Shown here: positions 23,901 through 37,103 of the stretch, in pieces
Layout of the letters: each line of letters opens with the position of its first letter
How positions within the stretch are numbered: the first letter of the stretch is position 1
Origin: Helichrysum umbraculigerum
Taxonomy: Eukaryota; Streptophyta; Magnoliopsida; Asterales; Asteraceae
Assembly (NCBI GenBank): GCA_949592205.1
Contig: CATIUR010000004.1
Span: 8,745,001 to 8,809,000 of the forward strand
DNA: 64,000 nt
Direction: 5' to 3'
Program-made: the position numbers and the translations under genes
The notes under the pieces: model-generated
Told to the model about the DNA's origin: nothing
The model's database searches: none
What the model saw: the letters and a program-made list of their open reading frames with translations, nothing else

Positions 23901-26239
23901 CTTAGTGACCACTTTTTAAGGCCCAGTGACCGAACTTGGTGACCAAAATATGGTGTCACCAAATTCGTGACCACTTTAATATGGTCACTTGTCAGTGACG
24001 AATTTTGTATTTTGGTCTCTAAACTAAATTAGCGACGGACCTTTAGTGACGAATGGTGACCACTTATATTTTGGTCTCTAGTGATATTAGTGACCAATTT
24101 TGACTGTTAGTGACCATATTTCATTCGTCACTAATGAGCTTTTTTCTTGTAGTGAGCAAACACACTCATAATGTGGTATGTCAACAATAATTGAATACAT
24201 GAGTATGGATTTTGTCGTTCTTGATGAGATGCTAAAGTAGCTACCTTTAGCATTATGATATTACGATTACAACACACACTACAAGAAAAATGCTCATTAG
24301 TGACCACTTTTGTGCTGACGAGTTATTTTTTCGTCACTAATATCACAATTAGATACCATAAATTAATTCGTCACCGAATTTTGGTCACTGCTGCGATATT
24401 AGTGATGGATGCAATATATTGGTCACTCTGTTGTCACTAAATTCTGAAATAGAGACCAAAAAAATATATTGGTCACTTAATTTTAAAGTAATGACTAGAA
24501 AATATGTGGTCACTAGTTTTAAAATAGAGACCAAAAAATAGTGGTCACTCAGAATGAAAGAGTTGAAAACTATATATTTTAAAATACTACGATTTTTAAC
24601 GATGTAATTAGTGCTATGTTTATGTTTATTTTGTGTAATATACACTTTATTGCCTCAAAACTATAGTACCTTATTAAATTAAATGAAATTATAAGCTAGA
24701 AAAAGTTTCAAGGGCTAAAAGTAAACTCAAGATAAACATGAAGGGCTGATTGTGACTAATATAAAGTGAACGAATATGGGGTCTTAAACCCAAGTAATAG
24801 ACTCCGGCTCTTTTTAGATAAATGCAAACGACGGCAAACCCTAATTATCGATCCGTCCTTCGATTGAAGCCTATTTAATTATATTATTTTGCATTTCTCG
24901 TTCGATTGAAGCCTATTTCATTCCGTTACCCTCCATCACAACATCGATTGAAGCTTCAATTTATCGTTCAATCACAGACGGTTTGTATATATTTCTTCAT
25001 TTTCTTTCTTATATACGAAATCAATAATCTATCATACGTATCTAATAATTTCAACCGTCAAATTTACTTGAAATTGACTCGATTTTCATCCTATAAGTTG
25101 TTTTTAGGGTTTAGTATCACATGTTGTATCTGTCTGTTAATTTGATTGTTTATAGATGACGATAATCGTTAGCATTAGGTTTTAACCTGTTGTTGCACAT
25201 GGTAGATTTATGACTCTTAAAATGCAAGTTGTTTTATGTTAATTTCATTGATTCGTCTTGTGCAAATCAGTTTTTTTGTGGATAATCTTTAATTGTTTAT
25301 TAATATCAAAATATGGCAAAATGTTGAGCAGTTGAGGCTTGTTTGACTTTGAATGTCAAAATATTTGATTGCAAATGAAAATTGTTGACTGATCAAAGCA
25401 CTAAGCTTGGCATCTGATGTCTAATAAGATCTTGTAGTGAATTAATTAGTGTTTTGATTCTTCATACCATACAATTAGTGGAAATAATGATCAACTGCTT
25501 AACTGAAATGTATGCAGTCAAAGTTTTTGCCAGGTGGTGTGCCGAAAGAAAATATCTAATAACTTTGTCTTCGTGTTGCTTATGAGAGTGTTCGATGGGG
25601 CCTATGAATAGCTGGCAGTCTATTATGTGAACCAGCTGCAGTCAGTCTTGCACTCATACTCAATATCAGCTCTCAAGCAATGCGCTCGAATCCTTAATTT
25701 GATTAAATAATATTTTATATCTGTGTCACTCATGATCCCAATTTGCAAGTTGTCTCGTGGTTGCCTGTAGATCTGCTTGAAATGCACATATATTTTTTAT
25801 TATCCATGTAGATACTCACTAACATGAACAGAAGGAAGTGCAAGGTTGCTTATATCAATACAAAAAGGAAGTAATTAAAGATGGATAATGAAGCAGGGAG
25901 GTCAGTAGTTTCCCTCTATGTCTCTCTTAAGCATGCAACCTAACTATATGTAGAGGCGTAGAGCATTGGCTATGCTGCTCTAACCCAGCTTAATCCTCAA
26001 TATGGCCTATTTAACTTTGTGAAAATCATTTATAAATTCAAGATTTGGTCTTTTATTTAATAGTTCTCATTTGTAAGTTCATTCTCTTTTCTAACTGAGT
26101 TTTATACTTTCATAGGCACTAGTGTCGTACTACCGTTGCATCCTGAGCTCTTTGCAGATTATTCAGGTAATGCACATGATTCAAGATTTTGATTGAAAAT
26201 ATAGGTTAAATTGTTAAAATCATGTATAATTTGGAATTC

Positions 26240-26252
26240 TCTGTCTCTCTCT

Positions 26253-26322
<70 letters not shown>
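26240..26322. repeat. (TC)n(TG)n microsatellite
   Basis: A short TC run is followed by about 66 bases of TG. ORFs read through it are artefacts. Confidence 0.95.
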
Positions 26323-26324
<2 letters not shown>

Positions 26325-27164
26325 ATTTTATCAACAAACCTTGACAATGTAAGCTTATCTTTTTCCGTGTGTTTTTAAAGGTATTTGCAGCTATCAAGCT
26401 GAAGGTCCTCACCTTCAAGATACTATCTCTGCCAACGTGTCGAACTACTCATTAAACTCATATGTGTACATGTTTAAATATGTTAAGCTATTTGCTTAAA
26501 TAGCTTAATTCTTTGAAAGCTGCTCAGGTTCTTTATTCAACATGTGTGTTGAAGTTTGATTTTGGTAGTTTTGATGATAATATTTGACATATACTTGCTC
26601 ATCAGTTTTGTATTATAGATTTTGAATTATTTATATCTCATGTCCAATTAGCATTCCTAGGTACCTAAATTTAGGACCTTTTAATAAATTAACAAATTAG
26701 TTAAGTAACATGAAAGTGCTTTATAGGTTCATCATGAATGTAAATAAGGTTCAAGCAGCGGCAAGGAGGTGTCCTAACTGTGCGCTTCAGGTTGCTCTTG
26801 TCTTGTCAAATCGGAAAGCCCCGACTAATCCCATAATGATGAGGTACTATTTTTTATCACAATTATCTTTTACTATGCCTTATTTTATTAAACTTTATTT
26901 ATTACTAGTAGTTTTTAGTAAACTTTCATTGTATCTAGATCTGACTTTTATATTTTTGTTTATTATTATCATGTTATTATTTTATATGTTGGGCCTCATG
27001 TGAAAAACCATGAGTTTTTTCATTACACGCAGTGATGCACATACAACTAGTTCCTTCTAGTTTCTCAACATCTGATGCAATTAATATCATTAAAATTAAT
27101 ATGTAATATTCCTTTTTGATTCTACAGGGTCTTCATGGGGATACAATTAATTTGAGATACAAGG

Positions 27165-27400
27165 ACGTCCATAGCTTCATTTAGGTGTTGTAATATACAA
27201 TGACAAATAAGTTTTACTTATGTGAATTTCAAGTTGCATTTATTATAATTTGCTTGTTTTGATTACTGTTATCTAGCAACTTACGTCCATAGCTTCATTT
27301 AGGTGTTGTAATATACAATGACAAATAAGTTTTACTTATGTGAATTTCAAGTTGCATTTATTATAATTTGCCTGTTTTGATTACTGTTATCTAGCAACTT
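27165..27400. repeat. 118-bp tandem duplication
   Basis: 27165-27282 and 27283-27400 differ at a single base in my reading (GCTTG versus GCCTG), so the duplication is recent. It lies just inside the right end of the second CACTA. Confidence 0.93.
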
Positions 27401-28555
27401 TATGCACGTGAAATATTATTATAGATATTAATATTAATTGAGAGTAGTAGGTTCCGAATTTCATTGGAACAACGCTTGATGTAAATCTTTTTGATTTTTT
27501 TTATTGAATCATTTTGGCTGGTGACCACCTTTATTTGGTCACCACCTTGAATTTTCAGTGACCACCCTTATTTCGGTCTTTAACAGGTCAGATAGTGACA
27601 ACTTTTCTTGGTTTAGTGACTATAAATAGTGACCAAACGGATGGTCACCAGCACAGTGACCACTTCATTTTGGTCTCTAATCGGTGACCAATTTTTGTAT
27701 TTGGTCTCTATGCAGAATTAGCGACGGAGCTTTAGTGACGACTGGTGACAACCCATATTCTGGTCACTAATATGATTTAGTGACGAAATTTAGGCTTTAG
27801 TGACCAAATCGTGTCCGTCACTAAAGAGGGTTTTTCTGATTACAAGAAGCCTTTAATTATTACATGAAGTACGCCAGGGTGCAACCTAATTTAAGAGCAA
27901 TCGTGGGACGGATTTGTTACTGGGATGGATTATTGCAATAGCTTTGGTGGGTCTAAATGATGAATTCGTGGCGGTATAAGCTTGTCACGAGGTAATTTGA
28001 TCAAAACCTAAAGTTCTATAGAGTCAAGAATAAGCAATGTTAACATTAGGTAGGTACAATACTAATGAGGTACTACCAAACACATGATTAACAATTTTTT
28101 TTCCTACTAATTTTAAAGAGTATCATTCCATAGCAATGAAGATGGTTAATTCCTTACCATCCTTAATTTCACAACCCTACTTGAAGTACAAACTAATTTT
28201 ATAGGCTAAAAAACTCAATATGTTACTTTCACTAGAATTTTAAGTGTGTTAAAATAGTTTGGTAGCAACAAAACAACTTGGGTGGTGAATTCGGCGGGTC
28301 ACGAAATATTGAGACTCAAAATCGAGCCCCAACCTATACGCCTAATTCCAACCCTTTTGCTTATACATGTTATGGGTTGGGTTCTCTTTTATCTCTAATG
28401 GGTCAACTAAACAATGTCAAAATGTACGTGTATTAATTATATTAGTGTTAATAAATATTCTTCATGCTTCTAAAATAGAATTAAAATGTTAGCCATTGAT
28501 AAATAGACATTGTCATGACTTACACTATTGAACTCTAAATTTTTCATATTTATAC

Positions 28556-28914
28556 AGGACAACTAAGGGTTTTTTACTTAATGAAACAGTCATATATGAA
28601 GATGGTCAACTACGAGGTCATATTGAGGTGATGGCAACAAACAATACATAATATGGACTTTGGAGTAATATTAGATATGTACTTGACTCTCATATTGTAC
28701 GAGAAGATACTCTATGATTTTTACTATATTCTTGGAGATTTTTCCCATATGAAAAATTATGATTGTTGTTGATTGTTTAATATTAGTGATTGCCTACTTT
28801 ATATTGCTCAATGTTTAAGAATATGTGGTTGGTAATACAAACAATTATCAATACATAATATGCGAATATTGATATATAACAAAAATCGTGTATTGCACGG
28901 GCTATGCCCACTAG
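28556..28914 (+). mobile_element. Candidate Helitron 3' end with an exon-like fragment
   Basis: The terminus CGTGTATTGCACGGGCTATG continues to CCCACTAG followed by T. It contains a GGGC-TAT-GCCC hairpin and the CTAG end expected of a plant Helitron inserted between A and T. Upstream at 28556-28650, after a TTATACAG acceptor-like site, about 31 codons stay open (TTKGFLLNETVIYEDGQLRG..) and then stop. I do not recognise the protein. The 5' end was not found. Confidence 0.4.
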
Positions 28915-29221
28915 TATATAATGTATAATGTATAGTTATTTTAAAATGAAAAGGGTACAATAGTAATAGTTACCTTAATTTACGCATTTGTAAAAAGTGA
29001 TAGTGATTAAATTAGTAAAATGGGTGAACATGAGAAATTTATGATTTAGAATGGGGATATATGAAATTATGGTGTAATCTGTTTGTTTAAATATAGGGAA
29101 ATATGATATTATCCCTTAACGTCACATCAAAAAATAGATAAGAGGAAGATACCTACTACTCTATAAGGGAATTGTGACTTTAATTTCAAGAATTCTTTAA
29201 TAAAGAGTTTAAGAAATCATT
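28915..29221. other. Intergenic, no feature recognised
   Basis: AT-rich sequence with no supported gene or element border. Confidence 0.5.
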
Positions 29222-30245
29222 TCTATATATAACAAATAATAAAAATATGGAAAAAAGTTAAAAAAAACGACAAAAAATATAGAATGGAAGAACCAATAGG
29301 ATTGCTCCATTTCAAAAATTCATTTTTATATATTTTTTTAAATCTAAATATTTCACAAACCGTGTGTCTATAAATTATAAAAATTACATATTCGAAATCA
29401 GCGTCTTTTTCTCTTCGATTATAGATCCAACAAGCTATACTTTCGACAAAGTTTTTTTTCTTCATTTTTTTGGGTTTTAAAAAATTGTAATGTGATATCA
29501 CATGTGATTTAACATTAAAAAATAATCGCACATACTTATATCTCCGATTAAACTTTAAATTCAAATAATTGATGATTTAAAAAGATTTAAACATGAAAAA
29601 CTAAGTTGTAATAACATGCGATTGAATATTAAAGTATCAATCACATGTGATTAAAGAGTAATAAAATACGGATCTTCAAATCATTGACTATAATTATACA
29701 ATTAAGTAAAAATCAAGTTGAAATCAACAATGAATTATCATTTATAGGTAAATTGCTCATCAAATATAAATTTTTAAATGAAAATCATATGTGATTATAT
29801 ACAAAATCATATGTGATTATATAACAAATCACATGTGATTAAATGTACAACTAGCAATCACATGTGATTTTTAATGAAAACAAATGCAATTTTTTTAAAT
29901 TCTTTTTATAACTATTAATGTGGATGAATATTTAAGGTGTATTCACATGTTAATTAACATATTTCATGAATAAATAATCGTGAACAAAGTTTAATTTATA
30001 ATCATAAATCACATGTGATTATATTGTAGAACCCGATATAAAAAAGAAAGAAAAAATTCGTTGAAAGTATAGCTTGTGAATCGAAAAGAAAAATGCACTG
30101 GTTTCGAATATGTAATTTTTATAATTTATGGACATACGGTTTTTGAGATATTTAAACGTGAGGGTAAAAGTGGAAGTGAGTTTTGTAAAGAAATTAAGCA
30201 ATATTCTTCACTTTTTTAGCTTTCTTATTTGAACCCACCTCTAAA
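29222..30245. mobile_element. Foldback element with CACATGTG palindromes in its core
   Basis: Left sequence 29222-29470 is the imperfect reverse complement of 30030-30245, with shared blocks AAGCTATACTTTC, TCGAATATGTAA and ACCGTATGTC-like. The core has repeated AATCACATGTGATT and AATCATATGTGATT palindromes (29500, 29636, 29786, 29808, 29826, 29854, 30006). The right end GTTCAAATAAGAAAG, read on minus, resembles the ends of the 4311-4697 MITE. Confidence 0.7.
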
Positions 30246-31401
30246 AATATAAATATTTGATGATTTAAAGGCTTTTAATAATCATTATAAAAAATTTGTT
30301 TATAGAACTCACCTCAATAACTAGAAAAATGAGAGCTTGAATATTCAGCGTCCGATCGACATAATGAACTGATCGAGTTAAGCTCTGGATTTTATAGTAT
30401 GCAAAGTTTTTTGTATTTTGTTGACCGACGACTATTTTATGTCAACATATTTAGAGAAACCGTTCGTTACGGCTTCTGGTCAATGGTCATGGTTAACACG
30501 AGTGTTTGTGGAAAGCACCCCTTGAAAATAGTTTATTCCCAAATCAGTCCCTCAAATTTATCATTATTATCGTTTCAAATAAAAGATTCACACTAAATAT
30601 ATGTTATGCATATTCTTAGATTTGTTCTTTTACATAATTGTATAGTAGATATAAATATAATAATTAAATATATGTTTTACTTAGATGAGGAAATAAATTT
30701 ACGATGATCCAAGCAAATGGATATAGTTTTAGTCATGAAGTTGACAACTTATAATAGCTTTTTATAATCAAGCGTGTAGCTAGAAAACCCAATAATTCCA
30801 CATATTTGTTTCATGAGTTTTTATTCTTTTTAATAATAAGAAAGATCGATTATGTATGTGATTAGCAAGCTTGAGCCTTCATCACTAAATAGTGGAAGGT
30901 CTCGATTTGAGTCTGTGTAGTGGTGGGCTTAGATCCCATAATTAGTCGCTCATAATTCGGAACCATAGTTAAAAAAGTTGTATGTGATTAGGCGGATTAG
31001 CTACTTAATTTTGTCTTCAATCACACCAGTGTCTAACATTCTAAGATCTTAAGTAAAGATGCCCATATAGATCAAAGAAAAAAAATTGATAGATAAAGTT
31101 GTGATTAGTTATTGTGTTACAATGTGGATTGGTATAATTTTTCCTAAAACTAATGTTGTATGTCTATTGTAACTGGTTAAAAAGAGTTTGGAGACAAAAA
31201 TGACAAATATGTATTGTTAATTACGAGAGAAAAATTCACTTTTCACACTGAAAACCTGAAAAAATAGAAAATAATTTTCATAAATCAGTATAGATCATAT
31301 TATATTAAGTACTTTATTAAGATTTTTTTTTTTAATAATGGCCATACTCATTATCCACTATTATTCATCATGCAGATTGTCGATATTTTATAGCAAGTAT
31401 A
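30246..31401. other. Intergenic, no gene recognised
   Basis: AT-rich. Around 30880-30960 a GGTCTCGATTTGAGTCTG stretch vaguely resembles a tRNA B box and may be a SINE relic, but no A box is convincing. Confidence 0.4.
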
Positions 31402-33243
31402 TGTAACACCCCATTTTCGTAGGTGAAAACGGAGGTCACATTAACGATATACAATAAGAGCAAAAGTCCATTTATTTTAAATATCTAATGAATGAGCCAT
31501 AAAATGTTTCCAAAGTAAGACAAACGGAATGTGCGTTACAAAATTCTAATATGAAAGTCTAAATAATAAAGAAACTAATAATAAATCCAAGAAATCTCGA
31601 GCTAACTTTTCTGGCTTCTTCACTTCTCTCGAGCTCCGTTCCTTGCGATTCTTGATCACCTGCCGCATAGAAAGAAATGCGGCTGAGCCAAAAGCCCAGT
31701 GCGCGGATACAAATAAAAGCAAAGGAATATGGATATTTTACAAAAATGATTTATTCAATGGCGGAAGCGGTTTATTCGTGGTGAACCAAGCAAAGACAAA
31801 TATTGATCAATGAGATTGAAACGAGCAAGAATCCAATGGGGTAAGACAATCCGAGCTCAATACAATACAATACAATGGGTACATGGACTGCAGATCCAAG
31901 TGTACCAAACAATGGTGAATGAGGCGTTGGGCACTACACCTCCATCCACAACAATACAATACAATACAATAGCTATGGTTAACCAATGCGCCCCCTAAAA
32001 CCCTTATCACACCACAATGAGGAGACGTCGTAACAATCCACCGTTACGGAAGTGTCACGCCACCGGTGCCACGATGACATGCCTATGGTACCTCCATAGG
32101 AAGTTAATAGCTCGCATACCCATAATAGAATAATAACGCTAAACAAATATTGGGTCAATTCAAATAAAGCACTAACAATAAAGGCAATAGTAGTGAATCC
32201 AACAATTAGATCAATAACAATACAATGAAAGTTAATCGAATAATAGGAGGTCAATGAACGTATGGAGTCGAGTATATTTAGCAAAACAATTTATGGTCAT
32301 ATATGACGAAAAACACTAGCAATTATGAATTTTTCATCAAATATGTAGTAACGATGATATTAGAGTTATGTACAATAATACTTAATGTAGAATACAGTAA
32401 CAGTTAAGAATCCGTACCTTAATTAGTTAAAGACGCTTAACTATCTTCCAAGTTACTTCCTTTTTAACAATCTACAACAATTAACACAATATATATTTAT
32501 AAATAACAATCCTAGTTTTATTGTTTAGATGTACACCTACTATTAATTATGCATACTTCCTATGTCCCATTCTTAATTTACATATGATCAGTTTATGTTC
32601 GATTTAATAAAAACAAATAATTAATGTCTCATAGCTATAGTTCCTTATGTTGATTATTTTAATCTTTTGCAAAACTATATGTTTACGTGTGAAGATTCAC
32701 ATGAATGCCTTAAAACTCATTCATGTCATACATAACAATTTATTATCAATTTAAGAAATCTTCGATGGGTCTACATGTATGTGTGACGACTACTGATTCA
32801 ATTTATATTATTAATTAGCCTACGATTTACTAATTTAATAGGGGTAGATATATATAAGCGTAAAATTTATAGAATAAATTAAAGTAGAGTGTTACCTTAA
32901 CCTCAAAGTCAGAAACTTGAGCCTTGTTTCGATCAAACGTCTTGCTTGGTGCACGATTGGAGGGTTGTTAATTAATGATGTGTATGGATTATTTATATAT
33001 AGGAGAGATTCTATGAATATGAGATGTACACAAATTCTAGTTTAGGTGATGCTACAAAATCGTGATATGGTGGCACCGTTTAAATTCATCCATATCCTAG
33101 CTAAAAACTCAATATTAAGTTATTGACACATCTTTGGTCCTTTTATTTATTGGCCTTATCTTTTGTACCCAGAAGATATAAAATAATCGTTTATCTATTA
33201 TAACATTAAACTTATTCACTATCCGAAATTTACGGGTATTACA
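31402..33243 (-). mobile_element. Solo LTR D (1842 bp)
   Basis: Perfect TSD GTATA lies at 31397-31401 and 33244-33248. Minus-strand sense begins TGTAATACCCG and ends GGGGTGTTACA. Predicted donor TTAAGGTAAC (GT at 32895-32894) and acceptor ATGCGGCAG (AG at 31661-31660) enclose 1.2 kb. It has a perfect hairpin CCTATGG-TACCT-CCATAGG (32082-32100) and (CAATA)n runs at 31856-31876 and 31950-31970, but no array of short palindromes. Confidence 0.92.
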
Positions 33244-33359
33244 GTATATACTCATGAGATTCTTAGATCAAAAAACAAGTCTTTGGGCAATCAAATGACT
33301 TGGATCTTCTTGTCAAAAAATGCAGATGCTTTTTGACTTTTTGTACATGTAAATTTTAG

Positions 33360-33643
33360 GGGTAAGTGCTTAGAATTGCATATAACTATTCGTGAATTTT
33401 CATTGTGTGCACGTAACTAAATTGATCTTCATTGTATGTACGATACTATTTATTGATCTCCATTGTGTGTATATTTGTGAGTTGTCAACTTGTACAGATG
33501 CCAAGTGTCACCGTATAACTGAGAACACATCACAAATATACATACAATGGAGATCAATAAATAGTTTCGTACATACTATGGAGACCAATTTAGTTACATG
33601 CACACAATGAAGATTCACGCATATTTATATCCATTTCCAGGTA
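33360..33643. mobile_element. Foldback MITE (about 285 bp)
   Basis: Left arm 33388-33480 (TTTTCATTGTGTGCACGTAA, then TTCATTGTATGTACG) is the near-perfect inverse of 33535-33620, so the whole folds as a hairpin. Its ATTGTGTGTAT blocks recall the TA-target MITE at 63124-63430. Exact ends are uncertain. Confidence 0.75.
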
Positions 33644-33809
33644 CCAAACCCTAAATTTTAATTTAATATAAGGTTGCTAACTTTAACTTTTACAATTATA
33701 AATCAATTTCATATATGAATTTAACTACTTCTCGTGTATTATTTTTTTTTATCCAAATTTGCTTATATATTTTGTACTTTATAAAAAAATGTTTCTAAAC
33801 TTTCATATA

Positions 33810-34987
33810 TCTTTATATTATAAGAAGAACCATATTATCTTAAAATTTGACACATAATTCTCCATAAAATTGACAAATGTCACCCCTAATAGTTAACACA
33901 TGTCAAGCTTTATTAATTAGTAATATATACTAATTAAAATTAAAATTAAAATGATCTAACTAAAATAAACCAAAAAAAATTTCTAATTACTAACATATAC
34001 TTATTCAAAATTAAAATGATCTAACTAAAATAAACCAAAAAAATTTTCCTACAACCTTAAACATTTCTCATTTGTTCTCATGTTTTGATATCATTATGTA
34101 TTAACTTGAAGTCTTGAACCTTAGATGAAACATATACTACATATTACTTTAGAATTTAGATTAGCTTTTAAGGCCTTCTAAAGACATATGAACATAAGCT
34201 AAACATATGTCCTTACTTCTCAATATTTTGATACCATTATCTACTCTTAAACATGTCAATGAAAATATATGTTAATTTGATTAGATTAACCTTCATGTGT
34301 GATTAGAACCAATAATGTCATGCTTAAACGCAAAATATTATTTACGAATAGTAGTTCTTAGGAGCTTACTACATCTTATACATCAAGCTAATGATATTGA
34401 AATGAACTTTTATATGTGTTTTAAGAATGACACATATGAATATATGCATAATAATATTAATAATGAACTAATTGTTACATCTTTAATTTGTTATGCTTAA
34501 ACAAATGGTAAATTTTTTGAGTCAACTTATTTTAGTATTTATTGCTTGATTTTATTGGGGAAAAATATTGTATTTCCTTTTGCAAAATTGGTATAACATA
34601 AATTATTGTTTATGATCTCCTTTTCTTTATCTATAGAAATATTTCATATTGTAACCTATAGTAATTTCAATGTACAAGTTATTATAATAGGGTAAGAAGT
34701 ATACATTTCGTGAAGAAAGTGATTAAGGCATACAATTTATGTTGTCATGTATATAATTTAATCTACTCTATTGTGAAGTATATAGTGTAATGAAGTGAGT
34801 ATTTTCTTGAGTCAATCTCTAATATTGATGTGTGCTCAAATTCAAGAAATTAATGTTTTACCTTCCACTTTTTCAATTTTCATTTCTATCGCTACATCGA
34901 TTTTTATTTGCGTTCATCTAACGACAGCTTTCAATGTTAATCTCGACGAGGGTGGGTTGTGCGTAGCACAACCATTAGGCTACCTAG
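33810..34987 (+). mobile_element. Helitron, non-autonomous (about 1.2 kb)
   Basis: The 3' end has a perfect hairpin GGTTGTGC-GTA-GCACAACC (34955-34973), ten bases of spacer and terminal CTAG (34984-34987) followed by T. The 5' candidate is TCTTTATATTATAAGAAGAA preceded by A (33809). Insertion between A and T without TSD, a 5' TC and a 3' hairpin plus CTRR are Helitron hallmarks. No Rep/helicase is encoded. The 3' end is firm, the 5' end less so. Confidence 0.7.
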
Positions 34988-35364
34988 TACATATAATAAG
35001 CTCATAATAATCTCTTAAAGTAAGGGCCAAATGATATTTTCTTGTATATATCTTAGTTATTAAAAGCAACATCTTATAATACAGTAATATTTGTTGTTTT
35101 AAGCTTTTAAATTTCAAAACAATTCTAAATTACAATTATAGGGGAAACAACATTAGGGGTGTTCGTTTGGATGGATCGGATCAAATCCGATCCATATATT
35201 TTGGTTCTCAAAATGTGAATCCAATCCATCCAAACGAAAATCAAATCCGAACTAAATAGAACCAAATTACTATTTGGATAGATCGGTTTTAACCGTTTGA
35301 TTTTTTCGTGAATTGCATGAGTGTATCGTTTTGACTCGTGAAAGGGTAATGTCATGAGCGATAT

Positions 35365-37051
35365 TGTCACACACATAAAACGGTAATTTGCGGTTAGCAA
35401 GTGTTTAGCGGAAGCATTAAAGTAAGCGGGGGGGTTGACGTTAACATTGGACATTCACGCATATCAGAGCATATGATTATCGCAGAACATATATATTAAG
35501 ATGCCATAAATAGTTGTTTACAAAAGATACGACTCGTCAAAGTCGTAGGTATAGTAATATTGTCAAATACAAATCATGTTTGTGAATATGTAATTCAAAA
35601 GAGATTTCGTAAGTATAACTAAAATGTATTAATTATACAAACGAAATCCCGTTGTTCCAAAAGATGACATCCTAATTCGTCGTGGGTCGCCTAGTCCATA
35701 TGCATGCATACCTACTCGAGTTGCTAATTCCCTGAAAAACATAGTAAAAAGTCAACAAAGAATGTTGAGTGAATTCACAGGTTTTATATCGTTTGTTAAA
35801 GCAAGTTCGTTTGGTACATCGTTAACATACAAGTTAAAAAGTAATCAAACAATTGATTAAATATAGTTTTCGCATTCGTTGAAATTCGTCCAAAAGTTTC
35901 GTTGTTCAAATAGTATTTGTACTGTGGCTAAATAGTTGTTAAAATAGTAGTCAACCCGTGACAAAGTAGTTGTTAAATCAGTTGATAACTCGCTTATAAA
36001 TCAGTTATTCGAATCGTTGGACCCTGTCCATTGTAAATTTGTTGAAAACGTATTTCAAATAAGTAAATCGTAGAAGACTCGCAGGTATTCCAAAGTAAAA
36101 TTTTGTTATCGTGATGTAAACACATCCATTCGTATACGTGTGGAAAATCATTCCAGGGTATAAATAGTATTCGTGTGAAAAACATTCCAGTGAATAAATA
36201 GTATAGTAAACAGCTCAATATAGTTAATCGTTGGCAAACATAGACGGGAATCCCTCGAAGATTACCTAGATCTTACGAGTTAAAGTACTACCTAATTCTA
36301 TAACCAATACACGACTTTGTTACGTTGTTGCCTCTAGGACTATGTGAATATACGCTCCACTCTTAGTTGAAGGGATGTCACCCCGATAGTACTATCCGTA
36401 TATTCCGTGTCTAGCGTCACCTAGCTAATGGTTATAGTTTGTAGCCATGAGGTCTTTATGCACTAAAAAGTTGTACAACTAGGTCCGTACCAAGATTCGT
36501 GGTCATGTTCCCCAAAAAAATAGCATGAAAATCATTTCATAAATAAGTAGTTTGCAAGCATAGTATGAAAACATTCATAAAGTTGACAGTTTGCAAGTAT
36601 AGTATGATAAGCGTTTATAATTAATCAAGTTTTCGTATAGCATAGTAAAACAGTTGCTATGTTTTTCACCCCTGATTTAAAAGCAGTAAATCAGTAAAAG
36701 TAGGGGCTGTGAACTCACCTCGTGAGCTCGGTATGTGAGTGCTAGCAATGTGTAAGCCCAATAAAGTCTCTAACGTCCTAAACGTATGAGATAATTTGTA
36801 TAAGTGGATGGCTAAATGCCAAAACATGTTAATCGTTCACTCGTTGAAAGATCGTAATTGTTTATAAATTTGTACGTTCCATTGGTGATGATTTTGAAAT
36901 AATAATTCCAAAAAGATATTACCTTTATACCCTTTTCGTTGTATACTTTGAAAAAGTATATATATATATATTGTACAAGTTATATCATATATAGTTTCGT
37001 TGTGGATATATTTATCCGAGTGTATATATAAATACATGTGTAATTGGTCAT

Positions 37052-37103
<52 letters not shown>

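Larger units (their letters stand above)
7816..24154 (+). mobile_element. CACTA (En/Spm) DNA transposon carrying two nested LTR insertions
   Basis: The left terminus CACTACAAGAAAAAAGCTC and the right terminus GAGCTTTTTTCTTGTAGTG are perfect inverted repeats. Subterminal regions (7834-8115, 23825-24130) carry many GTGACCA/TGGTCAC motifs in both orientations, as in CACTA elements. Removing LTR A and LTR C with one TSD copy each leaves about 3.6 kb, which encodes one accessory gene (17913-23361) and no TNP2-type transposase, so the element is non-autonomous. Left flank CAA matches the right flank only after an extra AG (24155-24156). Confidence 0.9.
7435..24167. mobile_element. Short TIR element split near its right end by the CACTA element
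   Basis: The left end GAGGTGTGTTTGGC at 7435 matches the inverted right end obtained by joining 7811-7815 to 24157-24167 (GCCAA + ACACACTC). The 380-bp body is a run of AGCTTAT/ATAAGCT repeats. I could not find its TSD. It is the insertion site of the 16.3-kb CACTA. Confidence 0.6.
24277..27838 (+). mobile_element. Second CACTA-like element, right terminus degenerate
   Basis: It starts CACTACAAGAAAAATGCTC, nearly identical to the first CACTA, and has subterminal GTGACCA/TGGTCAC clusters at 24290-24550 and 27515-27820. The right end reads GAGGGTTTTTCT and then departs from the expected CTTGTAGTG, so it is mutated or truncated. At about 3.6 kb it is the same size as CACTA 1 without insertions, but I found no transposase-like exon. 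A repeated GATTGAAGCCTATTT motif at 24860-24920 looks like transcript leader sequence. Confidence 0.75.

Noticed and set aside
26159..26418. Two frames of poly(His-Thr)
   Set aside because: Translation of a TG microsatellite.
30880..30960. SINE-like B box
   Set aside because: No matching A box, tail or target duplication; too weak to call.
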